Shown here piece by piece: positions 51,835 to 59,438 of a DNA stretch of 64,000 bases. The notes beneath the pieces are model-generated. The model was given only the letters and a program-made list of their open reading frames with translations. It had not been told where the DNA came from and did not search any database. Position 1 is the first letter of the stretch. Every line of letters starts with the position of its first letter. Source of the DNA: Actinomycetota bacterium (GTDB taxonomy: Bacteria; Actinomycetota; Acidimicrobiia; Acidimicrobiales; Ilumatobacteraceae); assembly GCA_016700055.1 (NCBI GenBank), contig CP064997.1:3235315-3299314 (forward strand), in the 5' to 3' direction. Made by a program: the position numbers and the translations under genes.

Positions 51835-53022
51835 TCAGCGACCGGGCGCACCCTCGCAGAAGCTGTTGTCGACGACTGCGGTCAGGTCTTCGGCGATCTC
51901 CAGACCGCGGTCGACGAAGGCCGGGCCGAGGATGTCGGCCAGCTCGGAGACCTTGTCGTCGTCGAACGAGCAGTACGTGCCGTCGGCGCTGTTCGCAGCG
52001 ATCTCTTCGGCCTCGAGCAGCTCCATCCCGGCCTCGTTGAGCTCGGGCGAAAGCTGCCAGTAGGTGTCGTAGGTCTCGTTGATCGCGACGAGCGCGTCGT
52101 TGATCGGCACGGGATCGGCCAGGTAGTCCACCCAGGCCTGGGCCAGCTTGGGCACGAGCACCTCGAGGCACGGCGCCAGCTCCTCCAGGCGGTCCTGGCG
52201 CACCGACATCATCGCCGGGTAGTTGGGGAACCCGATCTCGGCGAGGATGAAGTACTCGACGTCAGCCGGCGCCCCGTCCTTCCAGTCGATGGTGTTCTCG
52301 TACTTGAACACCTCGTTGGTGACGAAGCCCTGCTGGATGAAGTTGCCGCCCTGGGCGATCCACTCGTCGGGTGCGCCGCCATAGCTCGGATCGCTCTGGC
52401 CTTCGTCGATGTAGCCGTTCGAGATCAAGAACTCGAGATAGGCGACACCGTCGAAGTGGAGCACCTTGGCGCCGGTGGCGGCCATGTCCTCGGGATCGGT
52501 GATGTCGAGCTGGGTCGGGTCCCACATCAGCATCTGCGGGTCGACGTCGAGCGTCTTCGACACCCCGACCACGGCATTCGTGGCCGAGTCCTTCATCGCG
52601 TCGGATGCGTTCACGTAGCCGAACGTGATCTCGTTCTTGGTGTACATCTCCGACGTCACCGGGCTGAACGAGATGGCGTCACCGCCGGCGCGGATCTCGA
52701 CCTCTTCCACGCCACCCGCGGCGTACTGGGCCTGGATCGGACCGGAGTACGTGAAGTTCTCCTTGTTCGCAACGCCGTCGGGCCCGATCAGCTGGTAGGT
52801 GCCGCCGTGCTCGAGCTCTGGCCACCAGTCGGTCTGGACCACGATCTTGGTCGGGCACACGGGTCCGTCGGGCGCGTCCGTCGACGGTGAGTCGGTGGTC
52901 GGGGTGTCGGTGGACGGTGCGTCGGTGTCTTCGCTGCCCGAGTCGTCGCCGCCGCAAGCCGCGGCGGCAAGACCGAGCGTCAGTGCGAGACCGACGGCGG
53001 TGAGTTTTCTGGAACGCAACAT
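51835..53022 (-). CDS. ABC transporter substrate-binding lipoprotein, NMT1/THI5-like
   Basis: A 395-residue lipoprotein: signal peptide LRSRKLTAVGLALTLGLAAAACG with lipobox AAAC, an Asp/Thr/Ser/Pro-rich linker, then a binding fold beginning KIVVQTDWWPELEHGGTYQL. Segments GGDAISFSPVTSEMY and GVAYLEFLISNGYIDEGQ match the nitrate/taurine/thiamine-precursor type. The ATG is preceded by GGGGGAGAAG. It is the third gene of an ATPase-permease-binding protein operon. The ligand is probably a small N-heterocycle given the two amidohydrolases alongside, but this is inference. Confidence 0.85.
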   Translation of the reverse strand: MLRSRKLTAVGLALTLGLAAAACGGDDSGSEDTDAPSTDTPTTDSPSTDAPDGPVCPTKIVVQTDWWPELEHGGTYQLIGPDGVANKENFTYSGPIQAQYAAGGVEEVEIRAGGDAISFSPVTSEMYTKNEITFGYVNASDAMKDSATNAVVGVSKTLDVDPQMLMWDPTQLDITDPEDMAATGAKVLHFDGVAYLEFLISNGYIDEGQSDPSYGGAPDEWIAQGGNFIQQGFVTNEVFKYENTIDWKDGAPADVEYFILAEIGFPNYPAMMSVRQDRLEELAPCLEVLVPKLAQAWVDYLADPVPINDALVAINETYDTYWQLSPELNEAGMELLEAEEIAANSADGTYCSFDDDKVSELADILGPAFVDRGLEIAEDLTAVVDNSFCEGAPGR

Positions 53023-53085
53023 GGCTGGTGCTTCTCCCCCTGCAGGATTGGACGTGGATGGGTGGTGGGTGGATGGGAAGGTGCC

Positions 53086-53107
53086 CGCGCCGTCACGACT
53101 CGGCGCG
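53086..53107 (-). terminator. Hairpin at the permease stop codon, before the binding-protein gene
   Basis: CGCGCCG/CGGCGCG (53086-53092 and 53101-53107), 7 bp with an 8-base loop that contains the permease stop codon. It could weaken read-through or set the relative amounts of permease and binding protein. Confidence 0.35.
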
Positions 53108-54004
53108 AGCGGACTCGTGCCACGAGCGCAGCACGCGATTGGAGAGGAAGCCGAACATCACGAAGATGCCGATCCCGAACAGCGACGAAACCGCGGCCGC
53201 CGCGAACAGCTCGGGCGTGCGCGTGTCCTTCTGGTAGTTGTCGATCAGGCGGCCGATGCCGATCGCTCCCTGCCGGAAGAAGAAGTCGCCGACGATCGCG
53301 CCGATCACGCACCCACCGGCCGCGATTCGCAGCCCGGTGAAGATCGCCGGCATGGCGCCGGGCAGCTCCAGCTTGCGCAGCCTGGTGAAGCGGCCGGCGC
53401 GGTGCAGGCTGAACAGGTCGTGGTGGGTCCGGTCGGCCGATTGCAGGCCGAACAACGTGTTCGTGATGATCGGGAAGATGGCGATCAGCACGCAGGCGAT
53501 GACGCGGCTCGTGATGTTGGAGCCGAACCAGATCTTGATGATCGGCACCAGCGCGAGGATGGGCAGGGTCTGGATCAGCACGGCGTAGGGGAAGATCGAC
53601 CACTCCACCCACTTCGCGCCGTTCATCGCGATCGCCACCAGCAGCCCGAGCACGGTGGCGATCACCAGCCCCGTCAGCGCGACCCGCCCGGTGACGAGCA
53701 TCGCCTCGAGGATCGGGCGCAGTCCCTTGTTCTCCTCCCAGGTGAGGAAGCCCTCCTGCAACACGACGTGGGGAGGCGGCAGGGCGATCCGCCGCCGGTT
53801 CTCGTCCATCATCACGTAGGAGACGAAGTACCAGATGCCGATCGAGATCGCGAAGGTGGCGAGCGGCGCGGCGACGCGCAGCCAGCGTGACCACCGCGAC
53901 TGGCCGGCCGGGCGTTCCGGGGGTGCGGGCTCGATCGAGCCCTCCTCCCAGATCGTCGGCGTCCCCATCGGGCCGAGATCTGTCTCGGGGTGGGTGGCGG
54001 TCAC
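53093..54004 (-). CDS. ABC transporter permease, SsuC/TauC/ThiX-like
   Basis: A 303-residue permease with a cytoplasmic N-terminal tail of about 55 residues, then six membrane segments. The binding-protein-dependent transport motif (EAA loop) is FTRLRKLELPGAMPAIFTGLRIAA, typical of the SsuC/TauC group. GTG 54004 overlaps the ATPase stop by 4 bases; the open frame runs further upstream inside the ATPase gene and is a shadow. It is co-transcribed with the ATPase and the NMT1-like binding protein. Confidence 0.88.
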   Translation of the reverse strand: MTATHPETDLGPMGTPTIWEEGSIEPAPPERPAGQSRWSRWLRVAAPLATFAISIGIWYFVSYVMMDENRRRIALPPPHVVLQEGFLTWEENKGLRPILEAMLVTGRVALTGLVIATVLGLLVAIAMNGAKWVEWSIFPYAVLIQTLPILALVPIIKIWFGSNITSRVIACVLIAIFPIITNTLFGLQSADRTHHDLFSLHRAGRFTRLRKLELPGAMPAIFTGLRIAAGGCVIGAIVGDFFFRQGAIGIGRLIDNYQKDTRTPELFAAAAVSSLFGIGIFVMFGFLSNRVLRSWHESARAES

Positions 54005-54786
54005 GCGTGGGCCTCCAACAAGGCCTCCGAGATGCGCCCGCTCAAAGCCGCGAACTCGGATGCGTAGCGCAGCTCCGGGGCTCGCGGGTACGGGAACGGG
54101 ACGTCGACGTCGTCGATGATCCGCCCCGGGCGCCCAGACATCACGAGGACCCGCGTGGAGAGGAAGACCGCTTCGGCGATGGAGTGGGTGATGAACAGCG
54201 CGGCGAAGCCTTCGTGCCGGAACAGGGCGAGCAGCTCGTCGTTCAGGCGCTCGCGGGTGATCTCGTCGAGCGCGCCGAACGGCTCGTCGAACAAGAACAC
54301 GTTCGGCTTCATCACGAGCGAACGGGCCAGCGAGCACCGCATGCGCATCCCGCCGGAGAGCTGCTTGGGGTACTTCGCTTCGTGGCCCGAGAGCCCGACG
54401 AGCTCGATCGCCTCGGACACGCGCGGGTCGAGCTCGGACTTCGCAACGCGGTGCAGCTCGCCGATGAGCTCGACGTTGCGCCGCACCGTGCGCCACGGCA
54501 GCAGCGTGGCGTCCTGGAACACGTAGCCGATCGACTCGCGGTCGACGCGGCAGCGCCCGGCGGTCTCGGTGGTCAGCCCCGACGCGATCCGCAGCAGCGT
54601 CGACTTACCGCACCCCGACGGACCGACGACGGTGACGAACTCGCCGGGCGCGACCGTGAAGCTGACGTCGTCGAGCGCGTGGGTGCCGTCGGGGAACACC
54701 ATCGAGATGCGCTCGAACGACAGAGATGCCTGGGTCGGCGCGCCAGTAGGAGTCGGCGGGCTGGCCGTCTCGGGTGCGGGAATCAT
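54001..54786 (-). CDS. ABC transporter ATP-binding protein, SsuB/TauB-like
   Basis: A 261-residue ATPase. Walker A GPSGCGKSTLLRIA, Q-loop YVFQDATLLPWRTV, signature QLSGGMRMRCSLARSL, Walker B VFLFDEPFGALDEITR and switch His in FITHSIAEAV are all visible, with the MSGRPGRIIDDVDV ending typical of nitrate/sulfonate-type importers. ATG 54786 is chosen as the first ATG before the conserved part; GTG 54822 would add 12 residues. It is the first gene of the three-gene importer operon. Confidence 0.9.
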   Translation of the reverse strand: MIPAPETASPPTPTGAPTQASLSFERISMVFPDGTHALDDVSFTVAPGEFVTVVGPSGCGKSTLLRIASGLTTETAGRCRVDRESIGYVFQDATLLPWRTVRRNVELIGELHRVAKSELDPRVSEAIELVGLSGHEAKYPKQLSGGMRMRCSLARSLVMKPNVFLFDEPFGALDEITRERLNDELLALFRHEGFAALFITHSIAEAVFLSTRVLVMSGRPGRIIDDVDVPFPYPRAPELRYASEFAALSGRISEALLEAHA

Positions 54787-54880
54787 GATTCGCGAAACCT
54801 TAAGGGGTCGTCGCAGGGCCACCGGCGCTCGACCGTGACCAGCGTGTTGAGATCTTGTTTCCTACACCATCTGGGGGCCT

Positions 54881-54886
54881 TAGGTT
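54881..54886 (+). promoter_or_regulatory. Putative -10 element of the pterin dehydratase gene
   Basis: TAGGTT lies 6 bases before the ATG at 54893. A possible -35, TTGTTT (54855-54860), is 20 bases upstream. Confidence 0.5.
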
Positions 54887-54892
54887 TCGCTG

Positions 54893-55219
54893 ATGACCGA
54901 GCGGATCACGGGCCGACAGTTCCAGGAGTCCGACGGCGTCGAGGACTGGCGTGAGGTCGGCGGCGGCGCTGGTGCCTGCTTCAAGACCGGGTCCTTCGGC
55001 AAGGGTGTGGCGTTCGTCGACGAGATCGGCCGTGTTGCCGACGAGCTCGACCACCACCCCGACGTCGACCTGCGCTACGCCACCGTCACCGTGCGCTTGA
55101 CCACCCACGAGGTCGGCGGCCTGAGCGAGCGTGACGTGCAGCTCGCTCGGCGGATCTCGGCGATCGCTCGTGGGCTGGGAATCGTTGCCGGCCCCGACGC
55201 CGCCTTCGCTGGCGACTGA
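54893..55219 (+). CDS. 4a-hydroxytetrahydrobiopterin dehydratase
   Basis: A 108-residue pterin-4a-carbinolamine dehydratase. The family motif (E/D)-H-H-P-(D/N) occurs as ADELDHHPDVDLRYATVTVRL with the two catalytic His, and the third conserved His lies in LTTHEVGGLSERDVQLA. It recycles oxidised pterin cofactor or acts in molybdopterin metabolism in bacteria lacking aromatic hydroxylases. It is the only plus-strand gene between the importer operon and the amidohydrolase gene. Confidence 0.88.
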   Translation: MTERITGRQFQESDGVEDWREVGGGAGACFKTGSFGKGVAFVDEIGRVADELDHHPDVDLRYATVTVRLTTHEVGGLSERDVQLARRISAIARGLGIVAGPDAAFAGD

Positions 55220-55240
55220 GGGCTGGCGGCGTCGCGGCAG

Positions 55241-56440
55241 CTAGTTCGGCAGAGCGACCACTCGTCCGGCGTGGACGACGATCCGACCCGCCGGACCGAA
55301 CGCGATCGCTTCGCGGATGCAACTTGCCGGAACGGCGACGAGGTCTGCCCTCTCGCCGACCACGACGCCGGCAGCAGGCAGGCGTAGCACCCGGCGGGCC
55401 ACGGTCGAACAGGCGGCGTAGGCGTCGGCGGGGGAGAGGTGGGCGGTGACCGTCATCAACCCGGCGGTCTCCAGCGGGTCGGCCCGCCCGAGCGGGTTGA
55501 ACGGATCCTGCAGGTTGTCCGCGCCGGCGGCGACGTCGACGCCCGCTGCGCGCAGCGCGCGCACCGCGGTGAGCCCCCGCGGCATCGCCGACTGGTGGTC
55601 CCTGCCCTGCAGGTAGAGGTTCGTCTGCGGCAGCGCGACGACGCCGATGCCAGCCTCGGCGAGCTTCACGGCGACGCGGCGCTGGACGTCTTCGGGCTGC
55701 ATGCCGAGGCTGACGCAGTGCGACGCCGTCACCGCGTGGGGAAAGCCGCTCGCCAGCACCCGATCGGCGAGGTCCTCGACGGCGAGCACTCCCACGTCGA
55801 GGGTCTCGTCGGAGTGCAGGTCGACCGGCAGGCCGGCATCGGCAGCCATCTGCAGCAGCGTCTCGTTCGCCTCCTCCGGTCGCTCGTCGAGGTGAGGGCA
55901 GCCTCCGACCACGTCGACTCCGGCGTCGATCGCCTCTTCCAGGAGCGCCCTGGCGGCCCGGCCGGGCTCGCCGGTGATCGGCCAGCCGACGAGAGCGACG
56001 ATCTGGAGATCGCAGCTTCCCGAGACGCGCCCCCGCAACAGCGTGAGCGCTTCGACCGAGTGCATGCCGTTGGCCACCGTGAGATCGGCGTGGGTGCGGA
56101 TGGCGGTGACGCCGTTGGCCACCATCAGCTGCACCGCCCGCTCGGCGCGCTCGGCGGTGTCGGCCACGTTCAACAGGTGGCGGTTGCCCTCCATCGCCTC
56201 GATCGCGCCGAGCAGATCGCCGCGCGGGTTGGCGATTCGCTCCGCGAGGAACGCCTTGTCGAGATGGGCGTGGGGCTCGGCCGCGGCTGGCAGCAGCAGG
56301 CGCCCGCCGAGGTCGGCGATGTCGGCCTCTGGTGGCACCGCCAGGTCGGGGCCGACCTCACGCACGGTCGCGTCGCGGCAGAGCACGTCGACGTTGCGCC
56401 CGTCCTCGAGAAGGGCGTTGCGCAGGAGCAGCACGGACAC
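55241..56440 (-). CDS. Amidohydrolase family protein, cytosine deaminase-like
   Basis: A 399-residue metal-dependent hydrolase. The first metal ligands are in AAAEPHAHLDKAFLAERIA (HxH pattern as HAH), the third in PVDLHSDETLDVG (His with the catalytic Glu shifted to SDET), the fourth in AVTASHCVSLGM, and the Asp in VDVAAGADNLQDPFNP. This matches the cytosine deaminase/creatinine deaminase group (CodA-like). TAACTT lies 6 bases before the GTG start. With the NMT1-type importer and creatininase it may deaminate an imported heterocycle. Substrate unproven. Confidence 0.83.
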   Translation of the reverse strand: MSVLLLRNALLEDGRNVDVLCRDATVREVGPDLAVPPEADIADLGGRLLLPAAAEPHAHLDKAFLAERIANPRGDLLGAIEAMEGNRHLLNVADTAERAERAVQLMVANGVTAIRTHADLTVANGMHSVEALTLLRGRVSGSCDLQIVALVGWPITGEPGRAARALLEEAIDAGVDVVGGCPHLDERPEEANETLLQMAADAGLPVDLHSDETLDVGVLAVEDLADRVLASGFPHAVTASHCVSLGMQPEDVQRRVAVKLAEAGIGVVALPQTNLYLQGRDHQSAMPRGLTAVRALRAAGVDVAAGADNLQDPFNPLGRADPLETAGLMTVTAHLSPADAYAACSTVARRVLRLPAAGVVVGERADLVAVPASCIREAIAFGPAGRIVVHAGRVVALPN

Positions 56441-56446
56441 CGGGCG

Positions 56447-56452
56447 AAGTTA
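56447..56452 (-). promoter_or_regulatory. Putative -10 element of the cytosine deaminase-like gene
   Basis: TAACTT on the minus strand lies 6 bases before the GTG at 56440. Confidence 0.4.
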
Positions 56453-56519
56453 CCCCGGTGGTACCGTCGTCAAGCCTCCCCGTCTCGCCGGCGGTGGAGT
56501 CCAACCCGGAGGTCCCGTG

Positions 56520-57683
56520 ATGAAGGTCGGTGCGTTCTTCTTCGGAGGCGTCGAGATGGACGACGCGGGCGGAGGTCCGCCCCACCCGATGGACCGGCGC
56601 TACTCGAACGAGCAGGTGTGGAAGGCCACGTCCGAGTACGTCTCGTCGGCGATCGAGGCCGACCGGCTGGGGTTCGATTCGTTCTGGACGACCGAGCACC
56701 ACTTCCAGTACGAGGGCTACGAGGTGATCCCCAACGGGCTCCTCGTCTCCGCGTGGATCGCCGCGCTCACCAAGCGGGTGCGACTCGGTGCGATGTTCAA
56801 CGTCGTCCCTCAGTGGAACCCGTTGCGTCTCGCCGAGGACTTCGCCACCTTGCACAACCTGTCCGGCGGGCGGGGGCTGCTCGGCGTCGGACGCGGCACG
56901 GTGCCCCGCGAGGTGCTGCACCTGAACGACAAGGGCGTCTCGATCGGCTCCCACGACAACCCCGAGCAGGCAGCCGCCGACGAGCTCAACCGTGAGGTGT
57001 TCGAGGAGTCGATGGAGATCATCCGCCGGGCGCTCACGCAGGAGTCGTTCGAGTACTCGGGCAAGCACTTCCAGATCCCGATCCCGGGCATCCCCGACCG
57101 GGGAAGCACGGTGAAGGCGCTCAGCCTCGTGCCCCGTCCGCTGTACCCGTTCGAGATCTGGCAGGCGGTCACCAGCCCGCCGACGCTGTCGTACGTTCCC
57201 GTCGTCGGGCACTCGGCGGTGTTCTGGAACCAGCACCACAGCTTCATCAAGCGCTTCTGGGACACCTACGCCGAGAAGTACGCGGCCGCCCACGACGGAC
57301 ACGAGCTCGCCGCCCACGAGAAGCGCATGCTCGTGGTGTCGGTGCGCATCGAGGACACGTACGAGAAGGCCTACCGCAGCGCCCTACCGGGCCACGACGA
57401 GTTCTGGAAGTTCCTCGGTCCTTACGGGTGGAGCCGCGGGTACATGGGGGCCGACGGCTTGCCCGCCAAGCCAGGCCTGATCCCGACCCTCGACGAGTCG
57501 CTCGACAACAAGACGATCCTGATCGGCTCGCCCGAGCAGGTCGCCGAAGGCGTCGCCTTCTACCGCGAGCTGCTCGGCCTCGAGTACCTGACGATCTTCC
57601 CGCACATGCTCGGTGACCCGTACAAGAAGGCCGACGAGCAGATGGCCCGCTTCATGGAAGAGGTCGTCCCCCTCGTCGGCTGA
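56520..57683 (+). CDS. LLM class flavin-dependent oxidoreductase (luciferase-like)
   Basis: A 387-residue bacterial-luciferase-type monooxygenase or reductase using FMN or F420. Features: KVGAFFFGGVEMDD at the start, IEADRLGFDSFWTTEHHFQ with the conserved EHH, GAMFNVVPQWNPLRLAEDFATL, and SGGRGLLGVGRGTVPREV. GGAGG lies 7 bases before ATG 56520, so this message has a ribosome binding site; the upstream open frame is antisense to the amidohydrolase gene. It may oxidise a product of the neighbouring hydrolases, but no substrate can be named. Confidence 0.86.
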   Translation: MKVGAFFFGGVEMDDAGGGPPHPMDRRYSNEQVWKATSEYVSSAIEADRLGFDSFWTTEHHFQYEGYEVIPNGLLVSAWIAALTKRVRLGAMFNVVPQWNPLRLAEDFATLHNLSGGRGLLGVGRGTVPREVLHLNDKGVSIGSHDNPEQAAADELNREVFEESMEIIRRALTQESFEYSGKHFQIPIPGIPDRGSTVKALSLVPRPLYPFEIWQAVTSPPTLSYVPVVGHSAVFWNQHHSFIKRFWDTYAEKYAAAHDGHELAAHEKRMLVVSVRIEDTYEKAYRSALPGHDEFWKFLGPYGWSRGYMGADGLPAKPGLIPTLDESLDNKTILIGSPEQVAEGVAFYRELLGLEYLTIFPHMLGDPYKKADEQMARFMEEVVPLVG

Positions 57684-57698
57684 GCCCCGCACCACTCA

Positions 57699-57750
57699 CG
57701 GAAGTGCGATATCTCAAGACAGACGGGTGTCACCACATATCGCACTTCCG
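57699..57750. repeat. Tandem hairpin repeat, copy 1
   Basis: A perfect 14-bp stem (57699-57712 with 57737-57750, CGGAAGTGCGATAT) encloses a 24-base loop that holds a second small hairpin GACA/TGTC (57718-57721 with 57728-57731). It lies between the convergent monooxygenase and ggt genes and is repeated 73 bases downstream. Confidence 0.85.
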
Positions 57751-57771
57751 AGTCTGCGGCCGGCGTCACGA

Positions 57772-57823
57772 CCGAAGTGCGATATCTGAAGACAAAAGGG
57801 TGTCACCACATATCGCACTTCCG
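57772..57823. repeat. Tandem hairpin repeat, copy 2
   Basis: A 12-bp perfect stem (57774-57785 with 57810-57821) around a 24-base loop with the same inner GACA/TGTC hairpin (57791-57794 with 57801-57804). It ends 3 bases before the ggt stop codon. The loop differs from copy 1 at a few positions only, in the tip. Confidence 0.85.
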
Positions 57824-57825
57824 GA

Positions 57826-59406
57826 TCAGCGGCCGGCGCAGGAGCCGACGCGGGTGCGGGGGTCGGCGGCCCCGACGAGCATGCCGTCGTCGCGCACCTG
57901 GATCGCGTGCGCGTGGCCGAAGCCGCTGTCGAAGGGACCGGTGCGCTCCACCCCGTGCCCTCGAGCGCGCAGATCGTCCGGCCAGCCAGCAGACGCATGC
58001 CCCTCCACCTGCACCGTCGGCCCGCTCGCTGCGGTCCACGTGTCGAACCCGGTCACCGGGCCGCGCAGCACCCACCGCCCCGAGCCCACGGCATCGGCAG
58101 GCGAGCGACGGTGGGCGAAGAGCCGCGCCGCGACCTGCAACAGGATCTGGGGCTGCGCGTCGCCGCCCATCGTGCCGAAGACGGCCGCCAGCGAGCCGTC
58201 CGGACGGGTGGCGAGGGCTGGGCACAACGTGTGGGGCGGACGACGCCCGGGCGTCAGCTCGGCGGGATGACCTGGGACCAGGCTGAAACCCATGCCCCGG
58301 TTGTGCAAGTTGATGCCGGTGGTCGGCTCGACCAGCCACGATCCGAATCCAGCCGCGTTGGACTGGATCAACGAGACGCCCATGCGCTCGTCGTCGACCG
58401 CGCAGAGGTAGGTGGTGTCGCCGTCACCGGTCGGCACCGCGCGCCGCGACGCCCGGTGGAGGTCGATCTCGGCGCCGCGCGCACATGCCGCCGCGAGCAG
58501 TTGTGCGCCTTCGGCACGGTCGTGGAGCACAGCGGGGCGGTCCCGACCCGCCGCGGTGGCTGCCTCGACGAGCAGGTGCGCCCACTCGCCGTCGTCGGGG
58601 TCGTCGGGCAGGTCGAGCGCGTCCGCCAGCACCGCGCCGGCCAGGGTGAGGTAGCCCTGCGAGCCCGGCGGGGTCGTCCACAGCCGGTGCCCGAAAGCAT
58701 CGGCGTGCAAGGGCTCCACCCATGACGCCTGCCGCGCGGCGAGGTCGGCCGGCGAGAAGTGCCCGCCGCCGAGGCCGAGCAGCCCCGCGCCGAACGGCCC
58801 CTCGTAGAACCCGGCGCGGCCGCTCTCCGCGATCGCCCGCAACGCGGCGGCGACGCCTGGTCGACGCACTCGCCCGCCGGGCCGGGTCGCCTGGGCGGAC
58901 AGCTCGTGCAGCGCTTCCCGGCCGCGGTGGTCGACCATCGCGAGCGATGCGACGAGCAGCGGCGAGGCCGGGAAACCCTCCTCGGCCAGAGCGATCGCGG
59001 GCGCCAGCACCTCGCCGATCGGGAGCCGGCCGAATCGGTCGTGCAGCGCGGTCCAGCCGTCGACGCATCCGGGGACGGTGACGGCGCCGAGATGGTGCCG
59101 GAAGGGCACCTCGGCGAGACCCGCCGCTCGCAGATCGTCGGCGGTGGTACCGCTCGCCGCGCGTCCGCTGGAGTCCAGCGCGTCGACGGTCCCGCTGGTG
59201 TGCACGAGGGCGAACAGGTCACCGCCCATCCCGCACAGGTGAGGAGAGGTGACGGCCATGGCCGCGTTCGCCGCCACGGCGGCATCGACCGCGTTGGCGC
59301 CCCGCGCGAGCAGCTCCATACCCGCCTGCGTCGCGAGCCCGTCGGCGCTCGCCACCATGTGGCGGGGCGCTCGGGTAGACGTGAACGGAACCGATGGTGT
59401 GCTCAC
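57826..59406 (-). CDS. ggt: Gamma-glutamyltransferase family protein
   Basis: A 526-residue Ntn-hydrolase of the gamma-glutamyltranspeptidase/cephalosporin acylase family. It is made as a precursor that cuts itself before a Thr; the pair in GDGDTTYLCAVDDERMG is the expected cleavage site, near residue 330. Other motifs: GMGGDLFALVHTSG, GRRPPHTLCPALATRPDG and GTMGGDAQPQILLQ. There is no signal peptide, so it is probably cytoplasmic. GTG 59406 is chosen because TAGGTT lies 7 bases upstream. It may cleave gamma-glutamyl amides or a related amide. Confidence 0.87.
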   Translation of the reverse strand: MSTPSVPFTSTRAPRHMVASADGLATQAGMELLARGANAVDAAVAANAAMAVTSPHLCGMGGDLFALVHTSGTVDALDSSGRAASGTTADDLRAAGLAEVPFRHHLGAVTVPGCVDGWTALHDRFGRLPIGEVLAPAIALAEEGFPASPLLVASLAMVDHRGREALHELSAQATRPGGRVRRPGVAAALRAIAESGRAGFYEGPFGAGLLGLGGGHFSPADLAARQASWVEPLHADAFGHRLWTTPPGSQGYLTLAGAVLADALDLPDDPDDGEWAHLLVEAATAAGRDRPAVLHDRAEGAQLLAAACARGAEIDLHRASRRAVPTGDGDTTYLCAVDDERMGVSLIQSNAAGFGSWLVEPTTGINLHNRGMGFSLVPGHPAELTPGRRPPHTLCPALATRPDGSLAAVFGTMGGDAQPQILLQVAARLFAHRRSPADAVGSGRWVLRGPVTGFDTWTAASGPTVQVEGHASAGWPDDLRARGHGVERTGPFDSGFGHAHAIQVRDDGMLVGAADPRTRVGSCAGR

Positions 59407-59413
59407 CGGGCGC

Positions 59414-59419
59414 AACCTA
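59414..59419 (-). promoter_or_regulatory. Putative -10 element of ggt
   Basis: TAGGTT on the minus strand lies 7 bases before the GTG at 59406. It overlaps TACGCT on the plus strand (59418-59423), which is 15 bases before the ATG of the divergent FAD-oxidase gene. Confidence 0.45.
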
Positions 59420-59438
59420 CGCTGCGCCTGCGACCCCC

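Noticed and set aside
57699..57823. Possible CRISPR array
   Set aside because: Only two units, the repeated part is itself a hairpin with near-identical loops, and no cas genes are present.
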